A DNA stretch of 64,000 bases from Phlebotomus papatasi (taxonomy: Eukaryota > Arthropoda > Insecta > Diptera > Psychodidae), in assembly GCF_024763615.1 (NCBI RefSeq), contig NC_077224.1, positions 59,344,712-59,408,711 on the forward strand, written 5' to 3'. This document shows positions 57,815 to 64,000 of this stretch, one piece after another. The translations under genes and the position numbers were made by a program. The notes below the pieces were generated by a model. That model did no database searches. It saw only the letters and a program-made list of their open reading frames with translations, and was not told where the DNA came from. The first letter of the stretch is position 1, and every line of letters begins with the position of its first letter.

Positions 57815-60800
57815 ATGTCACACAGTGAGGATTCCGCACGAAGCGACGGTGAAACCTTGATGGACACAGATGACACACAATTTGTCCAACCGGCTCCACC
57901 GGACAAGGTGCCCAAGGAATTTGTGGGCAGGACGAAGGGTTGCCCATCAGAAGCCGGCAACACCATCATGATCACAAATAAGTACAGCAATGCAGGAATT
58001 GCCAATAATTCCAACAATTCCATCATGATTCTCACATCAAATACGGACGTGTCCAAGATCACATCCTCCAGCCAGATCAATATCTGCATCAATAATCACT
58101 TCAGTGACACCATCACCAGCTCCTCCTCCTCCGTCACCGCGGACACTGGAGCCCCAGCAGACCATCAGGTTAAGGCGAAGGATCCCCAGGATGAGCCAGA
58201 TTCCACCACATGTCACTTCAGAGACTCCAGATCTCAGGCCAGTGCGCCCAATGCCCAGCCGGAGCCCAGCAAGGACGCCAAACCCGCCGCAGAAGCTCAA
58301 CCACCGCCCCAGAAGAGCCCCGACTGCCCCGACTTTGCGGCCGGGGACGAGGTTCTGGTCAGCAGGGAGGATGCCTTCTACCTGGGCACAGTGGTGCTCG
58401 TGGGTAGGAAGCAGGCCTGCGTGACCTTTGGGGATGAATCCAAATGCTGGGCGTACTTTGGGGAGATGCGTAAGATTGACAAAGAGGGCGACAGGGGCCC
58501 GGTCTGTGTGCACTGCAAAGAGAGGAGCGGCCAGGAGCCGGAATCCGTGGTGGATGTCTGTAAGCGCTGCCACCGAGGATACCACAAAAAATGCACCGGA
58601 GTGGAAGGAAAGGACCCTGGAATCTACTGCAAAAGGTCAGTCTATTTTTTAAATTATTTCAATTTATTTTTTTATGATAAAAGAAAAACTTAAAAATATA
58701 GTGCTAAAAATTTTGAATCACTTATAAAATATTCATTTTGTTTACAATTTTCTAAGAAAAGAGAAAATAAAGCTTCGCAGCTTTGCGGAATGCTCGAACT
58801 TATTTTTTTTATCTATAAAAATTATAAAAGGAACAATAATAGTGACTAAACGTATTTATTATTTTTAAATATTTTTTTAGTGGTTAAAAAATCTTTTGTT
58901 ACATTACAGTCAAGTATTTTGTAAAGAATCTACCATAAAAAAATACTACATATATTTTTTTTAGGTTTACCGATTCAAAACCGTTTTCAACCGATTCAAA
59001 AATCACAACAAAACCTTGTCAGAAATTTAAAAAAAAAGTCAAAATAATTATTTTCAGATAAAAAATCAATTTACCGATTCGAAACCGATTAGAACCGATT
59101 CGAATTTGTCAGAGATTCCAAGACCTTTCAAATGAGTCCATAAACGATCCAATCGGTTATGGACTTATTATGGTTATTTATAAAATATTTATTTTTTGTT
59201 TACAATTTCAAAAGAAAAGAGAAGACAAAGCATCACAGCCTTGCGGAATGCTCGAACTTATTTTTTAATCTATAAAAATGATAAAAGGAACAATAATAGT
59301 GACCAAAAGTGTTTATTGTTTCTAAATATATTTTTTTAGTGGTTAAAAAATCTTTTGGTGCATTTCAGTCAAGCATTTTGCAAAGAATCTACCATAAAAA
59401 AATACTACATCATATTTATTAGGTTCACCGATTCAAAACCGTTTTGAACCGATTCAAAAATCACAACAAAACCTTGTCAGAAATTTAAAAAAAAAGTCAA
59501 AATAATTAATTTCAGATAAAAATGTAAATTTACTGATTCGAAACCGATTAGAACCGATTCGAATTTGTCAAAGTTTCCAAGACCTTTCAAATAAGTCCAT
59601 AAACAATTCAATCGGTTAAGAAATGCCCTCTTTAGAATCATTTTTCTTTTTGACCTTCAAAAATCATTTTTGGGAATGAGGTGACCTCTAGACGAAAAAA
59701 ACATGTTATAGGGATAGAGGAGGGGTTTTGGAAAAGTGAAAAAGGTCTTCTAAACACACCAAAAAGTGTCCTCAACTATGAAGAATCACATTTACAGTAG
59801 ACTCTCTCTCAATTGGGCATTTGGGGCAAAATGTCATCCGGTTTGTCGATAGATTTGGAGGCCAAAGCCTTTGTAAATTCCACAAAAAGCGCTCAATTAT
59901 AAAGAATCACGATAAAATAGGAAGAACTACACTGAGAAAAAAGAGGGTGCGATTAACTTTCTTTTCCTCAGAACTTTAACACTTTTCAGGTGTAAAAATA
60001 TATCAACATTCTTTAATGTTAATTTTACACCTTTTTAAGGGTAAAATCAACATGAAAAAGGGTAGCTTTAACCCCCAATACACCTAAAAAGGATAATATT
60101 TACACAGATTTCGGATCAATAATGCAGGGTAAAATTAACATTCCCGGAATGTTACTTTAACTTTTTCGGATTTCTCTCACTCAGTGCACAGCGAATTTGA
60201 GCAAATTAGCTTCATAGTTAAACGTGAAAATTGTCAACAAAATTTTTCGCCCGATTGAGAAAGAACCGATTGAGCGAGAGTCTAGTGTAACTCAAGCTTA
60301 TAAAACCACGAGGGATCACGAATCTCGTGATCAACCGCATTGATTAGGTAGAAGCATTTAATTGATATTCTTCAGGTCGCGCTGCAAATCCCGTGCAAAT
60401 AACTGTCGAAATACATTTGCAACGAATTGCACGCTTCACAAAATGTGCTCAGTTGAACTGTCTGAACGTCTGAAGAAGAGACCTCGATGGGCATTTGTGT
60501 GTAGAATAGTTCATGGTAACACTAGAACAGTCAGCAAAAAGTTAGTTTGCATCTGTGAGAGCTGCGATTTTTTCTTTGAAGCTCAGTTTGTGGAACTTAA
60601 ATTAGCTGGAAGTTACAGCTCGAAGAGTGTATGAGAAATTGGATGAGATTCTTCACAATCCTATCTACTACCATTCTCAGATAATTGCATGTCTTCCGAT
60701 CGGGCTCAAACTTTGCCAAAGAGTGTTTCGCTACTTCTTGTCTGAATAAATTTATGACTAAAATTAATTTCAAAATTCTCTTGTGGTGCCTTTTGGCTTA

Positions 60801-63800
60801 ATGAATTTTAAATCAAGCGAGACATCGCCTTGTAATAATTATTAGAAAAGGTTATAATATTCGTTTAAATGACAAATCGCTAGAGGCGCTGCTATCAAAA
60901 TCACTCTCTCTCTCTATAATATTCCGTAGCTGCATCTTACACCTATAAAAATTAAAAAAGTATTGAACCGATTCATAAATCACCCAGAGATCGCCTAAAA
61001 TATCTTAGGAGTAATTCAATTGATTTTTGCGGCAAAATTAATGATTGCTGCTTTATAACCGTTTCAACAACGATTAGAATAGGTTCAGGCTTGTCAGGAA
61101 TTCCAAGACCTTTCCAACGAGTCCAAAGGTGATATCATTCGATTGATAAATGCCCTCTCCAGAGCGTTTTGAAGTTTTGACCTTGAAAAACCGTTATTAA
61201 GAATGATTTAACGGTATTAAGTGACATTCTTATCTATAGCACCTATTATCACAAAATCTCATGTCTTCTGATCGGCCCCAAACTTTGCTAAAATGTGTTT
61301 GAGCACTTCCTGATCACGAATATATGGATGGCTAAAAACCGTTCCCGTAAGTCCGTCTGTCCGTCCGTCCGTGCGTCCGACAGCTCTTTGGAGCTTAATA
61401 TCTCCCAAACTTTTTGTTTTCTCAATACACTAGATCCCGGCATTATGCACATTTTCGGGACCGAACAAAAACTCGCGAAATGGCATTACGCATCGAAAAA
61501 ATTTGCATACCTGCAAGGGCTTTATTTTGAATAAATCGCCGTAGAACGAATTTCGCGCGGAGTAAAAGTAGTTCAAACAAAAAGATTCAACTGTTTAATA
61601 GAAATGCATTAACAAAAATTCCCTTATAAAAGAAATTAAAGTTTTATTCTGAAAAAGAGCATAGTGTGTTTAAATTTCCCGTGCCGAAATTTAGTATACA
61701 TTCAGGAGCATTTCAAAAAAGGTTTTCATAAATTGACTCCCAAGGGTAGGCAAACTTTCATAATTGCATGTGCATAATTCCGTCAGGTGCATAATCCCGA
61801 AAAACTTAATGCCGGGACTGAGTGTAGCTTTTCTCTATGGCATTGATCGGGTTCAAATTTTAGTATGTTATATCTGGGTCTTAGGGCTTTAGATAAAAGA
61901 AAAACTTACTGCCCTCCGACCCCCAAAACTCGAGTTAGAAGTTGTCAAATTATTTTTAATAAATGAGTCTATCTTCGGTTCTAATTGTCCGAATTTGATC
62001 AATAAGTGCGTTTTTTTCTATTTTTTTTTTTATTCTCTAAATTAATTAGTTCGGGTCCTATATAGCACGGATCGTGCTGAAATTTTAGTATGTTGTAGCC
62101 GCTGATTACACCTATCAAACAAAAAAAAACTTAAGTCGATCCATTACCCCTGACCCGAGCTATAAGGGGTCAAAGTTCGAATTTTGACCGGCCTCTATCT
62201 CCGGTTCTAACTAATATAGCGACCTAAATTTTACCTTTTTGGTTTCGTCTCAATGAGCACTTTCAGATGGAAGTTCAAAAAGTCACCACAGGTGGCACTG
62301 CGATAGCGTCAAAATTAATCAAAATTCAAATTAATTTTTCTCAAAAACGGCATTGTGCAAGTTAATCAAATTTTAGAGTGTTGTGGCCTAGAGTCTATGA
62401 AGTTTCCAAAGTTTTGCGGTATTTGAACTTTGTAGTACCAACGCTAGGGGCGCTACAGTCGAAAAACCAGTTTTCATATTACATAAACTCAATTATCTCG
62501 ACTCTTGCTCAACCGATTTTGATTATTACTTCGGCGTAATTGTAGAGGACATTTATAGCTATACTTCGTCCAAACGTCATTTTTTTGCTCAGATTATGTC
62601 ATATGTCCGATTTTGTCGTTTTAGTGTAAAAAAAAAATATGATTTTTTTTACCACAATAACGCTGCGTAAGTACGCAGGTGCTGATATGACGGCTTTTAC
62701 TCGATTGCGTAATTAAAAATAACGTTTAAGTGGTAGAGTTAGTCCCTTGTTTTACAAAAATCTGAACGATAAATCTATTTTGTGCTTCATTACTTAAAAC
62801 AAAATTGCGTAAGCAATAAAAAAGTAAAATTTATGAGAAACTCTTCTAATAATGAAATTTAATGACTTATATCATTTATGAAAATCCCTTTCTATAAGTG
62901 CTTTAAAATCTAAAAATCGTAAAAAAGTGAGTTGGCCCCTTGTAATTTTCAAGCAGCGATTTATTGAGGTCATGCATAAAAACAAAATGTCTTTAAATTG
63001 TTCGTAAATGTTTGTGAATTCCTATTGTGGGACTTACAAAATGCTCGTAAGTCGTATAACCCAGAAAAAAGTTCGTAAAAGTTTGTATATTTTCACAAAC
63101 ATTCTTCGTAAGGTACTTGACGAACAGTTTTGTTGTTTTACAAACTTTTATTTGTAAATGTTCGTAAACACACAACAAAATGTTCGTAAAGATTTGTCAT
63201 TTGTTCGTAAAGTTTTGTCAGGCCAACAAAAATGTACGAACAAATGTTTGTGAAAGACAAAAAAATGCTCGTCAAGTGATCATGTTACGAAGAATGTTTG
63301 TGAGAAGTTACAAACTTTTACAAACTTTTTTAAGGGTTATACGATTTATGAGCATTTCGTAAGTTTTCAGTAGGAATTCACAAACATTTACGAAGAATTT
63401 TATGAAATATTTTTTTTCTGTGAAATTTCCGGGATGAAAAGGATGGGAAATCCTTTCACAGAAATTGCAATTCTATATGAATTTTCCTTGTCGACAGACA
63501 TGACAAATTGTTTTCATACCGTTTTTGTTTACTTCTGTAAGCATACCCTCTAAAAAAGTTTTCTAATGAAACAGTTGCAACAATGTTTCAAAAGTTTCTT
63601 TGTGATACTTCAAACAATTTCATTAAGTTGAAATTAATTGGGAATTCCATTAAAATTGCAATGTATCGTGATTCTCAATGGTAATTCCTGCCTCCATTTA
63701 TGCCTTTTCAGGTGTCTCGAACAAAATAGTCTGAATGGCGTGAATGGTGGAAAGTATTTTAATAAGAATAACAATTTGATGGGTGATGATAGATTGTCGT

Positions 63801-64000
63801 ATTCGGACAATTCTCTTTCGCCGTTTGATGTGAGTATTTATCAAATTGGGAAGTCGAGGTCATTTCTTGGTTATTTGGGAGTTTGTTTTTTTTTTGGGGT
63901 TTGCAGACAGGGAATTTCTTTCCGTTGCGCTCGTCAGACTACAAAGATGCATGGTCGGGATCATCGAATAATTCGGACCAGAGCACAGCATCGTCCAATG
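57815..64000 (+). CDS. Pcl: Polycomblike (PHF1/MTF2/PHF19 family), 5' part; runs off the window
   Basis: Exons 57815-58635, 63712-63829 and 63907 to the window end; phases agree. The N-terminal 165 residues are low-complexity, rich in Ser, Asn, Pro and Ala. Residues about 172-222 form a Tudor domain (FAAGDEVLVSREDAFYLGTV, then CWAYFGEM). Residues about 229-275 form a C4HC3 PHD finger (CVHC, CKRCHRGYHKKC, YCKRC), whose last Cys is coded by exon 2, so the splice is well supported. Next come linker segments rich in Ser and Asn. The second PHD, winged-helix and chromo-like C-terminus expected for the family must lie beyond 64000. Pcl proteins bind H3K36me and help PRC2 place H3K27me3. The first intron is 5.1 kb. 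Confidence 0.93.
58727..59634 (+). repeat. Two tandem units of about 454 bp in the Pcl intron
   Basis: 58727-59180 and 59181-59634 share TTGCGGAATGCTCGAACTTA, GGAACAATAATAGTGAC, TGGTTAAAAAATCTTTTG and ACCGATTCAAAACCGTTTT in the same order. Divergence is a few percent to 10% by eye. Confidence 0.8.
59793..60290. mobile_element. MITE, ACAGTAGACTCTC family (copy 3, carrying a nested MITE)
   Basis: ACAGTAGACTCTCTCTCAAT and ATTGAGCGAGAGTCTAGTGT are the ends. An ACACTGAGAAA-family copy sits within, at 59929-60187. Confidence 0.8.
59929..60187 (-). mobile_element. MITE, ACACTGAGAAA family (copy 5, reversed and nested)
   Basis: ACACTGAGAAAAAAGAGGGTGCG to CGGATTTCTCTCACTCAGTG, the reverse of the copies at 4136, 17660 and 47209. 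Confidence 0.85.
60290..61424. repeat. Dispersed repeats in the Pcl intron
   Basis: 60640-60740 and 61220-61360 share ATGTCTTCYGATCGG..CAAACTTTGC and end-like GA(G/C)ATTCTT motifs. 61346-61382 is (GTCC/GTCT)n. 60960-61220 repeats the 9150-9460 sequence. The frame at 60362-60634 has no splice or domain support. Confidence 0.5.
61425..61826. mobile_element. MITE, ACACTAGATCCCGGCATTA
   Basis: ATACACTAGATCCCGGCATTA pairs imperfectly with TTAATGCCGGGACTGAGTGTA; TGCACATTTTCGGGA and TGCATAATCCCGAAAA also pair. It interrupts the repeat that in the 49-50 kb element reads through TTTTCTCAATGG. Confidence 0.75.
61827..62600 (-). mobile_element. Reverse copy of the 49.1-50.7 kb element (partial)
   Basis: GATCCATTACCCCTGACCCGAGCTATAAGGGGTCAAAGTTCGAATTTTGACCGGCC is the reverse of about 50060-50130, with shared order over several hundred bases. 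Confidence 0.7.
62998..63396. mobile_element. 400-bp hairpin element rich in TTCGTAAA/TTTGTAAA motifs
   Basis: TTCGTAAATGTTTGTGAATTCCTA pairs with TAGGAATTCACAAACATTTACGAA, and pairing continues about 130 bp inwards (GTCGTATAACCC/GGGTTATACGATTTATG). The middle repeats TTCGTAAA-like 8-mers in both orientations. Confidence 0.8.

Noticed and set aside
58037..58585. 182-codon minus-strand frame
   Set aside because: Antisense shadow of the Polycomblike first exon.
60362..60634. Cys-rich 90-codon frame in the Pcl intron
   Set aside because: The Cys spacing fits no zinc finger I know, and there are no convincing splice sites in Pcl phase.

Overview
The window looks like AT-rich nuclear DNA of an insect. 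Introns are spliced with GT-AG ends, the three recognisable genes encode animal proteins (mLST8/Lst8, GGA, Polycomblike), and the intergenic DNA is packed with short inverted-repeat elements (MITEs). A fly (Diptera, perhaps a nematoceran such as a sand fly) is my best guess from protein character and repeat style; this is inference, since no search was run.

Layout. 1-15 kb: no confident gene, only degenerate tandem arrays, palindromes and MITEs, plus a signal-peptide first exon on the minus strand (15.24-15.39 kb) whose partner exons I cannot place. 15.4-34 kb: gene-poor DNA with MITEs, a 2.6 kb element with 0.6 kb inverted arms (26.43-29.03 kb) inserted into an older repeat, and a few GC-richer unique islands. 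34.5-40.8 kb: a tandem family of very small two-exon genes, each coding for a signal peptide plus a tail of about 17-22 residues, with conserved TATA promoters; I do not recognise the family. 41-46 kb: repeats. 46.3-51.4 kb (+): Lst8, a seven-blade WD40 subunit of TOR complexes, with a 4.1 kb repeat-filled last intron. 51.6-53.4 kb (-): GGA, an Arf-dependent clathrin adaptor, convergent with Lst8 and with stop codons 163 bp apart; two candidate upstream exons lie at 55.1-56.1 kb. 57.8 kb to the end (+): the 5' part of Polycomblike (Tudor and first PHD finger), with a 5 kb repeat-rich first intron; the gene runs out of the window.

The most novel-looking item is the peptide cluster. Three terminal exons share a [D/N]GMW core, and all three end in Gly, Gly-Lys or Gly-Arg-Lys just before the stop, which is what a precursor of a C-terminally amidated peptide would show. 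One terminal exon has no first exon of its own but is phase-compatible with the gene before it, so it may be an alternative last exon. A MITE splits the conserved promoter block of the last member.

Most other structure is transposon-derived: piggyBac-like TTAA MITEs, TA-flanked TAGGG(G/T) MITEs, GTCTACACAC MITEs, nested insertions with recoverable empty sites, a truncated non-LTR retrotransposon, minisatellites, and an apparently exact 278 bp tandem duplication.
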